DNA from: Deltaproteobacteria bacterium
GTDB lineage: Bacteria > Myxococcota > SpSt-1050 > JACRCP01
Assembly (NCBI GenBank): GCA_016218965.1
Contig: JACRCP010000405.1
Location: 1 to 34,450 of the forward strand
Direction: 5' to 3'
DNA: 34,450 nt
Positions 15,766-23,071 of the stretch are shown piece after piece. Position numbers and translations under genes: made by a program. The notes under the pieces were generated by a model. It searched no databases, had not been told where the DNA came from, and saw nothing but the letters and a program-made list of their open reading frames with translations. Position 1 is the stretch's first letter. Every line of letters starts with the position of its first letter.

Positions 15766-15787
15766 GCGCGGCTATGCCGCAACCAAA
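15766..15787 (+). repeat. Dispersed 22-bp repeat, copy 1 (GCGGC-TAT-GCCGC hairpin plus AACCAAA)
   Basis: This matches 33819-33840 at 20 of 22 positions. The two differences fall in the 3-nt loop (TAT here, AAG there), while the GCGGC/GCCGC stem and the AACCAAA tail are identical. Both copies are on the same strand and in gaps. Confidence 0.75.
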
Positions 15788-15835
15788 CCGTCTCGTCGAC
15801 ACTTGGACGCTGTGCGCTGCCCCGGCGACTGCCCT

Positions 15836-16123
15836 GAATGGCCCCGAAGGGGCTGTCAGTCAATAGCCGGGGGTGATGGAGCCGCAGGCGACGGAACCCC
15901 CGGATCGATGTCAGAAATCGAATCCGAGCCCCGACAGGGGCGACGGAAGACTGTCACCCCTCTCGGGGTTCGGAATCATTGTTCACCCGATCCGGGGGTT
16001 CCGCCCTTCGCCACGCTCATGGCTGCACCCCCGGCTATTCACTTTCACCACTTCGTGGTTCATCCCAACACCTCTCGGTGGTACGTATCGTCTGACGCGA
16101 AGCGTACGTAACCCGGGCGGCCG
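15836..16123. repeat. Large palindromic repeat block between the remnant gene and the esterase
   Basis: No gene is supported here. An inverted repeat joins 15862-15906 (AATAGCCGGGGGTGA...CCCCCGGATC) with 15989-16039 (GATCCGGGGG...CCCCCGGCTATT). Inside lie further GC-rich pairs around AGCCCCGACAGGGGCGACGG. A small GCCCC-GAA-GGGGC hairpin precedes the block at 15841-15853. Short stem-loops with TTCG- or CTCG-type loops follow at 16047-16090. The layout resembles REP-type repeat clusters in other bacteria. It could act as a transcription end or barrier between the convergent genes. Confidence 0.7.
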
Positions 16124-16133
16124 CACCCGCTTC

Positions 16134-18410
16134 CTACTCGGACCTGAAGTAGTACGAGTCCCAGAAGTCGCACTGCGTTGTTCTGATCCCGTCGCCGTCC
16201 GAGATGGGGTCGTCAAGCCTAAGGTACCGGTCGTCGCGTTTCGTGTACCGGGGCCAACGGGGCGCGTCGGGCCCCCGGGGGTTCCCGGTGGCCGCAAACC
16301 GGCTCCAATACCCGATCATGGCGTCGGAGAGGGCGCGCTCGCCTTCCGTAGGCGCGTACCACCACAAGGCCAGGTAGTCGAAGACATAGGCCACCTCGGC
16401 TGAGTGGTAGGCGCCCTGCGCGGCGTATTCTTCGCCGCCCGCCTGGAATGCGTGCGTGAAGTAGTAACGAAACACGGGTTCTTCCTGCCCCCGGACGGCG
16501 GCGCGGGCGGCCCGCCGGCCGTCACAGATGTACCAAATGTCACTGAGCAGCGCGACGTAAGCCTTGCGCGCGTCATCGCCGTAGTCTGAGATGCGGTACA
16601 TCGAGAGAACCTCGTCCGGGCCGGGCAGGCGTCCGGCGTACGCGGCTTGGATTCTCTGCGCAAACTCCCCCTCGTCCATCGGTCCCACGGCCTGGCCCAT
16701 TTCTTCCGAATTCACGCCTATTGTCATCGGGACGTGGTTGTGTCTGCCGGCTTCGATGGCGGCCAGCGGCGCCTCGGGGATCACGTACCCGTCCACCGCC
16801 AGTTGTGTGACGTCGTATGTCGGCGACGGCGCCGCCAGCAACAGTTCTTCGGCCGGCGCCTCGCGCAGGCAGCCCGGCACGCCCCCGCCCGCATCGCAGC
16901 CCAAGGCCTCGGCGAACTGCCTGCCGGCCAGCGTGGCGACCTCAAAAGGGTTCGCCGCGCACGGGCCGCTTTGCATGATGGCCGAGCTGAAGAGGCCGCG
17001 GGCGGCCGGGGAGACGACAAGGGCGCAGGTCTCTATGGAACCCGACGAGACGCCGAAGATCATCACGTGGTCGGGGTCGCCGCCAAAACCTGCGATGTTG
17101 CGCTTGACCCACTTGAGCGCGGCTATCATGTCTAGCGTGCCGTAGTTGCCCGATGAGCAGCGGGGGCTCTCGGCGCTCAGCTCGGGGTGAAGCAGAAAAC
17201 CCAATACCCCCAGCCTGTAGTCTATGGTCACCACGACGGCGCGCCCCTTGGTGGCGAGCTTGGTGCCGTCAAACATGAATGTGCCGTCGTCGAGCTGGTC
17301 GGATGCCGATCCGACGACGTTGGAGCCGCCGTGGATCCAGAACATCACGGGATAGCGCGATTCGGGAGTGTAGTCGGCGGGGGTCCATACATTGAGGTAG
17401 AGGCAGTCCTCGTCGCCCACGACGTTCTGCTGGTTGTCGAGCTGCATGCACTTCTGGGACCACGTGGCCGCATCGCGCACGCCGGTCCAGCAGCCGTGGG
17501 AAACGGGGTCGCGGAACCGCAGCCCGCGCGTCGGGGGGGCCGCATATGGGACGCCCAGGAAGGCCCACGTTTCGGACGACCGGAACCCCCGCACCGCCCC
17601 CTTGTCGGTGACGGCAAGGCCCGGTTGGGGTTCAACCTCGACCCAGCAGGGCATCTCGGGCGCATCGTCAACCGGCCCAACCGGGCATTCCGAATCCGGC
17701 GGTGCGCCACTGTCGGCGCCTGAATCCGGCGCGCCGGCGTCGCCTTCGGAAGACCCGTCCTCCAGTCCGCCGTCGGGGATATCGGCGTCGGCGGCCGAAG
17801 GTCCGTCCTCGAATTCGCCGTCCGGGATATCGGCGTCGGCAGCCGAAGCGTCGTCTTCGAACCCGGCGTCAGGAGTGTCGACGTCAGAACTGTCGGTGTC
17901 GGGAACGTCGACGTCAGGGATGTCGGCGTCAGACGTGTCGGTCTCAGTCCCGGCGTCTTCGGGACTCCCGGCGTCAAACCCGGCATCGGTCGGGCCAGCG
18001 TCTCTTGGGTCGGTTTCGGCGCCGGCATCTGCCGTCCCGGGATGGCCGGAATCCGAACCTGCCGCGCCCGCGTCCCTCACGGGGACGGCGGGGACCGCGC
18101 GGTCGGGCGGAGGCCATGCCCCCAGCCGGTGGGGGATGAGGACGTCTTGGGGGAGGGTCTCAAACCGACCGGGATACCCGGCGTGGCTCCTGCGCGGCGG
18201 GACGCTCCCGGCGTCAGCCTTGGCGGGTTCGCCGGCGACACTGCCGCCGCGATGCAACTCGATTTCCCTCGCGTCCGCGCATGCGAAGAGCAAAGGCAAA
18301 ATTGCCCACGCGACAACGGCCCAACCGGGCGTCCCGGCAAAAACGAAGGAATTGGGCGCGGGGCGCGGTGGGCGCACGTCTTCGGCAAAAGGCGTACACA
18401 CGGCGGCCAT
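16134..18410 (-). CDS. Carboxylesterase type B lipoprotein with long acidic linker
   Basis: This predicted surface esterase of 758 residues has three parts. The N-terminal hydrophobic stretch AVVAWAILPLLFAC ends in a possible lipobox (C44). Residues ~85-245 form an Asp/Ala/Gly/Pro/Ser-rich linker with Asp-Ala-Gly repeats. The type B carboxylesterase domain runs from about residue 255 to the end. It has EDCLYLNVWTP, the oxyanion segment FWIHGGSN, the nucleophile in FGVSSGS (Ser455), acid GVNSEEM (probably Glu570) and AYHSAEVAYVF (His669), so the triad is complete. The nucleophile motif is GVSSG rather than the common GESAG. A later GTG (18377) would still give a good signal peptide and may be the true start. 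Its substrate is unknown; acetylated polysaccharide is an attractive guess given the acyltransferase nearby. Confidence 0.85.
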   Translation of the reverse strand: MAAVCTPFAEDVRPPRPAPNSFVFAGTPGWAVVAWAILPLLFACADAREIELHRGGSVAGEPAKADAGSVPPRRSHAGYPGRFETLPQDVLIPHRLGAWPPPDRAVPAVPVRDAGAAGSDSGHPGTADAGAETDPRDAGPTDAGFDAGSPEDAGTETDTSDADIPDVDVPDTDSSDVDTPDAGFEDDASAADADIPDGEFEDGPSAADADIPDGGLEDGSSEGDAGAPDSGADSGAPPDSECPVGPVDDAPEMPCWVEVEPQPGLAVTDKGAVRGFRSSETWAFLGVPYAAPPTRGLRFRDPVSHGCWTGVRDAATWSQKCMQLDNQQNVVGDEDCLYLNVWTPADYTPESRYPVMFWIHGGSNVVGSASDQLDDGTFMFDGTKLATKGRAVVVTIDYRLGVLGFLLHPELSAESPRCSSGNYGTLDMIAALKWVKRNIAGFGGDPDHVMIFGVSSGSIETCALVVSPAARGLFSSAIMQSGPCAANPFEVATLAGRQFAEALGCDAGGGVPGCLREAPAEELLLAAPSPTYDVTQLAVDGYVIPEAPLAAIEAGRHNHVPMTIGVNSEEMGQAVGPMDEGEFAQRIQAAYAGRLPGPDEVLSMYRISDYGDDARKAYVALLSDIWYICDGRRAARAAVRGQEEPVFRYYFTHAFQAGGEEYAAQGAYHSAEVAYVFDYLALWWYAPTEGERALSDAMIGYWSRFAATGNPRGPDAPRWPRYTKRDDRYLRLDDPISDGDGIRTTQCDFWDSYYFRSE
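17761..17856 (-). repeat. 48-bp tandem repeat, two units, in the esterase linker
   Basis: Units 17761-17808 and 17809-17856 are nearly identical and encode two 16-residue copies of SAADADIPDG plus an acidic spacer. Weaker, shorter repeats continue on the linker side. The pattern suggests linker length changes by slippage or unequal exchange. Confidence 0.8.
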
Positions 18411-18446
18411 TGTAGCAGACGCCGCCCCGACGCGAAAGATTTTTTG

Positions 18447-19385
18447 TCAACGTCCCGGTCCCGATCTCCAATAGAAATCCTGCGCGCTCAAGGAACGTTT
18501 GAGCCAGAGGGGGGCGCCGACGCTCATGACGCCTGTCCGGTAGCCCAGCCACTTGACGCCGCTTTGCACGACGGCGTACGGCACCAGATGGAGTCTCCCC
18601 GTTCGCAGAAGGTCCCGAAGCATCGCGCCGACGAACCCGGCGCCGCGCTTTTCGTCGGGGCCGCCTTCCTTGAGGAGATCCCTGCACTGCCTTCGGGCGA
18701 GGCCGGTGTCGAAGTAGCGGCGGAATTCCTTTGCGAGCGAATATCGGTGCGAATGCCGGACCCGGGCCTCGGCGACATACGCAATCTTGTGGCCGCGCCC
18801 GAGCAGCATCGGGACCACCACTGCTTCTTCGTTGGTAAGGACCGGGCGGAACCCCCCGATCTCGTCGAGCGCCGCGTTGACGTACGCCGAGCAGGAATCG
18901 GAGCAGAAGAACGTGTAGACGCCGTACTTCGCCGCGTCGTCCATGCCGCGGAGCTGGCTCACGGCCGGGTAGTTGAACTCGCGGGGGAACGCCTCGAAGA
19001 AATCCGCCCCTTCGTGCGCGATCTGCCGCGCGTACGAAACGGCCGCCCGACCTTCGATCAGCGGAGCGACCAGCGCCCCGAGCGTCTCTTCGTCCTCGGG
19101 GTAGGCGTCCGGGGTGGTCATGACCACGATGTCGGTGCCGAGCCGTTTTCGGGCGAGCTCGCGCGTGGAGCCGTGGTTGAACTCGCGGCGCGGGATGACG
19201 AGCGTCTCGGCGCCGAGCCGGGCGGCCTCTTCGACCGTTCCGTCGTCCGAGGACGAGTTGACGACCATGACCCTGGGTTTGAGCGGGGAACCGAGGTAGG
19301 GCGGCAGGCAGCGCGAGAGGTGCCGCCTGGCGGCGTGGGTGATCACGGCCACGCCGATAGCGGGTGTGCCCGGCGGGGCCGTCAC
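18447..19385 (-). CDS. Rhamnosyltransferase-like family 2 glycosyltransferase
   Basis: The 312-residue protein fits the rhamnosyltransferase branch of GT2. It has GVAVITHAARR, VVNSSSDDGT, the branch-typical REFNHGSTRELA, and VVMTTPDAYP in place of a simple DxD. SYARQIAHEGAD, FNYP, a SDSCSAYV block, then RHSHRYS and FRRYFDTG follow, all of which recur in this branch. It would transfer a deoxysugar, plausibly the product of the neighbouring epimerase genes. The GTG start directly follows the TAA of the upstream gene with no gap, so the two are probably co-translated. Confidence 0.85.
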   Translation of the reverse strand: MTAPPGTPAIGVAVITHAARRHLSRCLPPYLGSPLKPRVMVVNSSSDDGTVEEAARLGAETLVIPRREFNHGSTRELARKRLGTDIVVMTTPDAYPEDEETLGALVAPLIEGRAAVSYARQIAHEGADFFEAFPREFNYPAVSQLRGMDDAAKYGVYTFFCSDSCSAYVNAALDEIGGFRPVLTNEEAVVVPMLLGRGHKIAYVAEARVRHSHRYSLAKEFRRYFDTGLARRQCRDLLKEGGPDEKRGAGFVGAMLRDLLRTGRLHLVPYAVVQSGVKWLGYRTGVMSVGAPLWLKRSLSAQDFYWRSGPGR

Positions 19386-20339
19386 TTAGGTCCGTCCCCG
19401 CGCCGGCCCGTGGGTCTCGAGGTAGTACGCGGCCAGGCGGTCCCAAGCCTCGGTCTCGCTCCACTCAAGCGAGGCGGCGTCGAGAAGGTCCTTGCCGATC
19501 CTCACGCGGGGCTCCAGAAACTCGGTCTGAGTGACGAGCTCGACCTCGCAGGGGACTCGGAGGCGCGGACGCATCTCTTTCGCAAACCGGAGCGTGAAGG
19601 CGCCCTGGCTCTCGGGGTAGCCGCTGGGAGACAGGCGGCTTGAGCCGGCGCCGTCCGGAAGGTCGGCCGCGAAACGGGCATATGCCCTGGCGAGCAGCGT
19701 CACGTGTATGTTGTCGCGCACGTAGGCGGGGGTCTTCACGACGGCCGTCCCTCCCCCGAGCCAGGTCTTCACCAGGTACGCAGTGAAACGCGGCTCCTCG
19801 AACGGCCCGAACGGGTTTGGGATGACGAACTTCCCCAGCCGCATCCCCGCCGTCGCGGCGTGATACCTGAAGACCTCGGCCGTAAGCCCCTTGGAGAGGC
19901 CGTACGGCGAGAAGGCCCGCAGGTCCTCGGAGCCGCAGCCCTCGCCCTGTTCGAAGACGCTCCCCGTGAGGAGCACCTTTTTGCAGTCCCCGGCGGCCAG
20001 TGCGCCGAGCACCGCGCCGGCGGCGCGCGTGTTGTTCGCGAGGGCCGCCGCAACGTCGAAGTCGGGGGACTTGTAGTTCGTGACGTCGGCCGCGTGGTGG
20101 CACAGCAGGTCCCACCGGCCGCCGGACTCGATCAACTCGAGGAACCGGGCGTCGCCGAACGCGCAGTTGAAGACGCGGCGCGAAATGCCATCCTGGCCCG
20201 CCACGCGCGCCCGGCGCACGCCGTCGTAGTCGTGCTCGCCCCTTCGGAAGACCGAGACGACTTCGTGGCCGGCGCGCGCGAGTTCGGCGACGAACCAGTA
20301 GCCGGTGAAAGAGCTTCCTCCGGTGAAAAGGATCTTCAT
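19386..20339 (-). CDS. NAD(P)-dependent epimerase/dehydratase (extended SDR)
   Basis: The 317-residue protein starts KILFTGGSSFTGYWF, the GxxxFTG Rossmann motif, and has a HHAAD segment, a TGSVFEQG strand and the catalytic SPYGLSK (YxxxK). NPFGPFEEPRF and VRDNIHV follow, as in nucleotide-sugar epimerases, dehydratases and reductases. Position beside rmlC and the cytidylyltransferase suggests a step in making a CDP- or dTDP-linked deoxysugar, perhaps a final 4-keto reduction. I chose the ATG at 20339 because it precedes the first strand; an upstream in-frame start would lie in the palindromic spacer. Confidence 0.83.
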   Translation of the reverse strand: MKILFTGGSSFTGYWFVAELARAGHEVVSVFRRGEHDYDGVRRARVAGQDGISRRVFNCAFGDARFLELIESGGRWDLLCHHAADVTNYKSPDFDVAAALANNTRAAGAVLGALAAGDCKKVLLTGSVFEQGEGCGSEDLRAFSPYGLSKGLTAEVFRYHAATAGMRLGKFVIPNPFGPFEEPRFTAYLVKTWLGGGTAVVKTPAYVRDNIHVTLLARAYARFAADLPDGAGSSRLSPSGYPESQGAFTLRFAKEMRPRLRVPCEVELVTQTEFLEPRVRIGKDLLDAASLEWSETEAWDRLAAYYLETHGPARGRT

Positions 20340-20525
20340 GACTTGCGACTCGGTGCACGTTCGATCGACGCCGCCGCCGGACACGCCCTTCCGCCGGGTC
20401 TCGGCATGGCTTTGCCGGAAGTCCGTCGGTGCAAGGCGGTAGATGGTGTCGAGACCCGGTTCCAGGGCGCATCCGGCGGCGGCTCGTCGAGCGATTTTGG
20501 GTGCAAAGCGACTTCCGACATGACA
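20340..20525. repeat. ~185-bp fold-back spacer between rmlC-like and epimerase genes
   Basis: The whole gap folds on itself. Arm 20366-20403 matches the reverse complement of 20450-20489 at 32 of 38 positions with one 2-nt gap, ending in perfect GGGTCTCG/CGAGACCC. Weaker pairing extends outwards towards both gene ends. Such a structure in an otherwise gapless operon could set mRNA stability or be a solo repeat insertion. Confidence 0.65.
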
Positions 20526-21086
20526 TCAGGCCTTGAGTTCGAGCTCGGCGAGCCGCCCGGGGCCGAAGTCGGGCTCGGCGCGGTCCTTTTGCGAGATCAC
20601 GACCGGCGGGCCGGGCCATTCGATCTTGAACTGCGGGTCGTTCCAGCGGATGCACCGCTCGACGTTGGGCGTGTAGAACTCCGACACGAGGTAGAGCGCC
20701 TCCGTGTCGTCCTCGAGCGTGAAAAAGCCGTGGGCGAACCCCCGCGGGACGTACATCATGGTGCGGTTCCGGGCCGACAGCTCGGCGCCGAACCACCTGC
20801 CAAACGTCGGTGACCCCGGCCTCACGTCGAGCACAACGTCCCAGAGCGAACCGGCGATGCAGCGCACCACCTTCACCTCCTGGTGCGGGGGGAGCTGGTA
20901 GTGCATGCCGCGGAGCGTGCCCTTTTTGAGGCTCAACGAGTTGTTGACCTGCACAAAACCCGAAGCGAGCCCTTTTGACTCGAACTCGCGCTCGCAAAAA
21001 AATCGTGCGAAGAAACCCCTGTCGTCCTCGCGCCGTTCAAGGTCAATGAGCCATACGCCGCGCAGAGGTGATTCCTTGAAGATCAT
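20526..21086 (-). CDS. dTDP-4-dehydrorhamnose 3,5-epimerase family (RmlC-like), copy 1
   Basis: The 186-residue cupin protein has the RmlC core. R59 and H62 lie in GTLRGMHYQ (catalytic His), DVVLDVRPGSPTFG follows, then MMYVPRGFAHGF and IRWNDPQFKIEWP. Family members epimerise C3 and/or C5 of a 4-keto-6-deoxyhexose nucleotide. A second copy at 28438-29001 sits with rmlA; this one sits with a cytidylyltransferase gene, so it may act on a CDP-linked sugar rather than dTDP. A good ribosome-binding site (GGGAGG, 7 bp from ATG) supports the start. Confidence 0.88.
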   Translation of the reverse strand: MIFKESPLRGVWLIDLERREDDRGFFARFFCEREFESKGLASGFVQVNNSLSLKKGTLRGMHYQLPPHQEVKVVRCIAGSLWDVVLDVRPGSPTFGRWFGAELSARNRTMMYVPRGFAHGFFTLEDDTEALYLVSEFYTPNVERCIRWNDPQFKIEWPGPPVVISQKDRAEPDFGPGRLAELELKA

Positions 21087-21108
21087 TTGGGTGCCTCCCG
21101 TCGGCGCG

Positions 21109-22110
21109 TCAGCCGCTCAGCTCGCCCAGGCGTTTCTTCAGGGTCCGAAGGCGCACGTACGCGTCGCCCTCATAGTCCTTCGTGCCGAACTTGTGTTCGC
21201 GGAGCTTGGCCAGCAGTTCTTCCATGCCGGTATCCAGGTTGTACGACAGCCTGAACCCCGGCAGGACCTTGTTCAGAAGGTCAAATTTGACCCGATAGTC
21301 GCGCGGGTCCGAGCCGATCTCGCCCGTAAAAACAACCTGCGCTCCGGGGATCAGCCGCTGAACCCTCGCGGCGACGTCCTTGACCTGGTAATTCTCATCG
21401 TTTGCACCGACGTTGACGGCCACGTTGTGGACCGAGTCCGGAGGCGCCTCGGCCATGGCGACAAACGCGCGCGCGATGTCCCGGCAGTGGATCAGCGGCC
21501 GCCACGGCTTTCCGTCGCTCTTGATGCGGATGTCGCCCCGCGCGACGGCGCACGCCAGGAGGTCGTTGACGACGAGGTCCAGGCGGAGCATCGGCGAGAA
21601 CCCGTACGCGGTCGAGTTGCGCAGGAACACCGGCGAGAAACCGTCTCCGGCGAGCTTCCGGACCTCGGTCTCGGTGTCAATCTTCGACCGCGCGTACGCC
21701 GACAGCGGGTTGAAACCGGCGTTTTCGTCGAGGTCCATGTCCTTCCCCTTGCCGTAGACCGAGCAGCTTCCGGCAAAAAGGAAGCGCGGGACGCCGGACT
21801 CCTTGGCCACCCGCGCGAGCCGGATGGACCCCTCGCGGTTGACGCTGTAAGTGAGCGACGGGTCTATCTCGCCCATCGGGTCGTTCGACAACGCCGCGAG
21901 GTGCATGACGCAGTCATGGCCCTGAAGGTCGCTCCGCGAGATGGCCCGGATGTCCTTTTGGAGTTCGACGTCCGGCCGGACGAAAGATTCGAACTCGCAC
22001 CCGCGGAAAAGCCCCAGGTCGCACCCGGTGACCGTGTGCCCGGCCTGTTTCAGCAGATCCACCAGGTGGACGCCGATGTACCCCGCCCATCCCGTGACGA
22101 ACGCTTTCAT
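21109..22110 (-). CDS. NAD-dependent epimerase/dehydratase, partner of the cytidylyltransferase
   Basis: The 333-residue extended SDR starts KAFVTGWAGYIGVHLVDLL (GxxGYIG). It has MHLAALSNDP, GSCSVYGKG, the catalytic SAYARSK (YxxxK), RNSTAYG, and RPLIHCRDIARAF. The start overlaps the cytidylyltransferase stop by 4 bp (ATGA), so it probably works on the same nucleotide sugar. It might be the CDP-glucose 4,6-dehydratase of this cluster or an epimerase; the sequence alone does not settle this, and it is not a typical RfbG by eye. Confidence 0.82.
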   Translation of the reverse strand: MKAFVTGWAGYIGVHLVDLLKQAGHTVTGCDLGLFRGCEFESFVRPDVELQKDIRAISRSDLQGHDCVMHLAALSNDPMGEIDPSLTYSVNREGSIRLARVAKESGVPRFLFAGSCSVYGKGKDMDLDENAGFNPLSAYARSKIDTETEVRKLAGDGFSPVFLRNSTAYGFSPMLRLDLVVNDLLACAVARGDIRIKSDGKPWRPLIHCRDIARAFVAMAEAPPDSVHNVAVNVGANDENYQVKDVAARVQRLIPGAQVVFTGEIGSDPRDYRVKFDLLNKVLPGFRLSYNLDTGMEELLAKLREHKFGTKDYEGDAYVRLRTLKKRLGELSG

Positions 22111-22934
22111 GTTTTCGTTCCCTGTTGTCCGGCGGGCGGCCCCATCCACGGCGCGTTCCCCGACGCCCACAGCCTGTCGAGGTGTTCCTTGTCCCGCTGG
22201 GTGTCCATGCACGCCCAGAAGCCCTTGTGCTTGAACATGTTGAGTCCGCCGTCCCGCGCAAGCCGGACGAGCGGCTCGCGCTCGAGGACGCATTCCTCGT
22301 CGGTCGTCAGGTACCTGTCCACGAAACCGCGATGGAAGAAGAAATACCCGCCGTTGATCCACGCGTCCTTGAAATCGGGCTTCTCGGCAAACTCGACGAC
22401 CCGGTCGCCGTCGAGGGAGATCTCGCCGAACCGCGACGGCGGGGAGACGCCCAGCACCGTTCCGACCCTTCCGCCGGCCAGGTGAAATTCGAATTCCTCC
22501 TTGAGGTTGGCGTCGGTCAGCCCGTCGCCGTAGGTTGCCGCGAAGTGCTCGCCCGGGCCGAGGTACTTGGCGGCGGCCCGCGCTATCCGCGCACCGGTCA
22601 TCGTCAGCTTGCCCGTAAACGCGACGGTGACCTCCCAGTCCTGGCCGTGGTCGAAGGAATGGTATGCGACGCTGTTGGTGGAGAGGTCGACCGTGAAGTC
22701 GCTGTTCATCGGCGCGTAGTTGAGGAAGTAGGACTTGATGACGTCGGACTTGAACCCGGCGCAGAGCACGAACCTCTTAAATCCCCAACGGCTGTACGAC
22801 TGCATGACGTGCCACAGGATCGGGTGGCTGCCGATCGGGACCATCGGTTTGGGCCGGAACTCGGTCTCTTCCTTGAGCCTCGTGCCCAGCCCGCCGCACA
22901 GGATGAAGACCTTGGTTTCGCTGGTCGCCTGCAT
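22107..22934 (-). CDS. rfbF: Glucose-1-phosphate cytidylyltransferase
   Basis: The 275-residue protein makes CDP-glucose from CTP and glucose 1-phosphate, the entry to CDP-deoxysugars. The N-terminal FILCGGLGTRLKEET and RPKPMVPIGSHPILWH are the nucleotide-binding signature of this family. YGDGLTDANL, GGYFFFHRGF and a C-terminal GFWACMDTQRDKEHLDRLW all match RfbF. The ATG at 22934 gives the standard N-terminus. It is the first gene of the - strand module that runs to the esterase at 16134. A 137-bp divergent gap separates it from the Cys-rich gene and should hold promoters for both, though I see no strong match. Confidence 0.88.
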   Translation of the reverse strand: MQATSETKVFILCGGLGTRLKEETEFRPKPMVPIGSHPILWHVMQSYSRWGFKRFVLCAGFKSDVIKSYFLNYAPMNSDFTVDLSTNSVAYHSFDHGQDWEVTVAFTGKLTMTGARIARAAAKYLGPGEHFAATYGDGLTDANLKEEFEFHLAGGRVGTVLGVSPPSRFGEISLDGDRVVEFAEKPDFKDAWINGGYFFFHRGFVDRYLTTDEECVLEREPLVRLARDGGLNMFKHKGFWACMDTQRDKEHLDRLWASGNAPWMGPPAGQQGTKT

Positions 22935-23071
22935 TCTTGACGTCACCCGGAGTCGCGTGAAGACCGACGGGGACGTACTATACAGCATTGCCCCCGCGGC
23001 GCAACCCGAAAAAGCGCTCAAGAACGCCTGTTTTGAATTCCGGCGCAGTTGTGCTATCTGGTGTCGCAGCC

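Noticed and set aside
15737..16111. 124-codon open frame in the repeat block
   Set aside because: It runs through both palindrome arms, has no ribosome-binding site and no protein-like composition.
18411..18446. TTGACA and TACAAT on the - strand before the esterase
   Set aside because: The two boxes are 30 bp apart, too far for one promoter, and the -10 overlaps the ATG. They only suggest that a later start could be used.
18042..19643. 533-codon + strand frame across the glycosyltransferase and esterase start
   Set aside because: It is the complement of clear GT2 and lipoprotein sequence and has shadow-type composition.
20336..20521. 61-codon - strand frame between the rmlC-like gene and the epimerase
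   Set aside because: It coincides with the fold-back sequence and is Pro/Arg/Ala-rich shadow.
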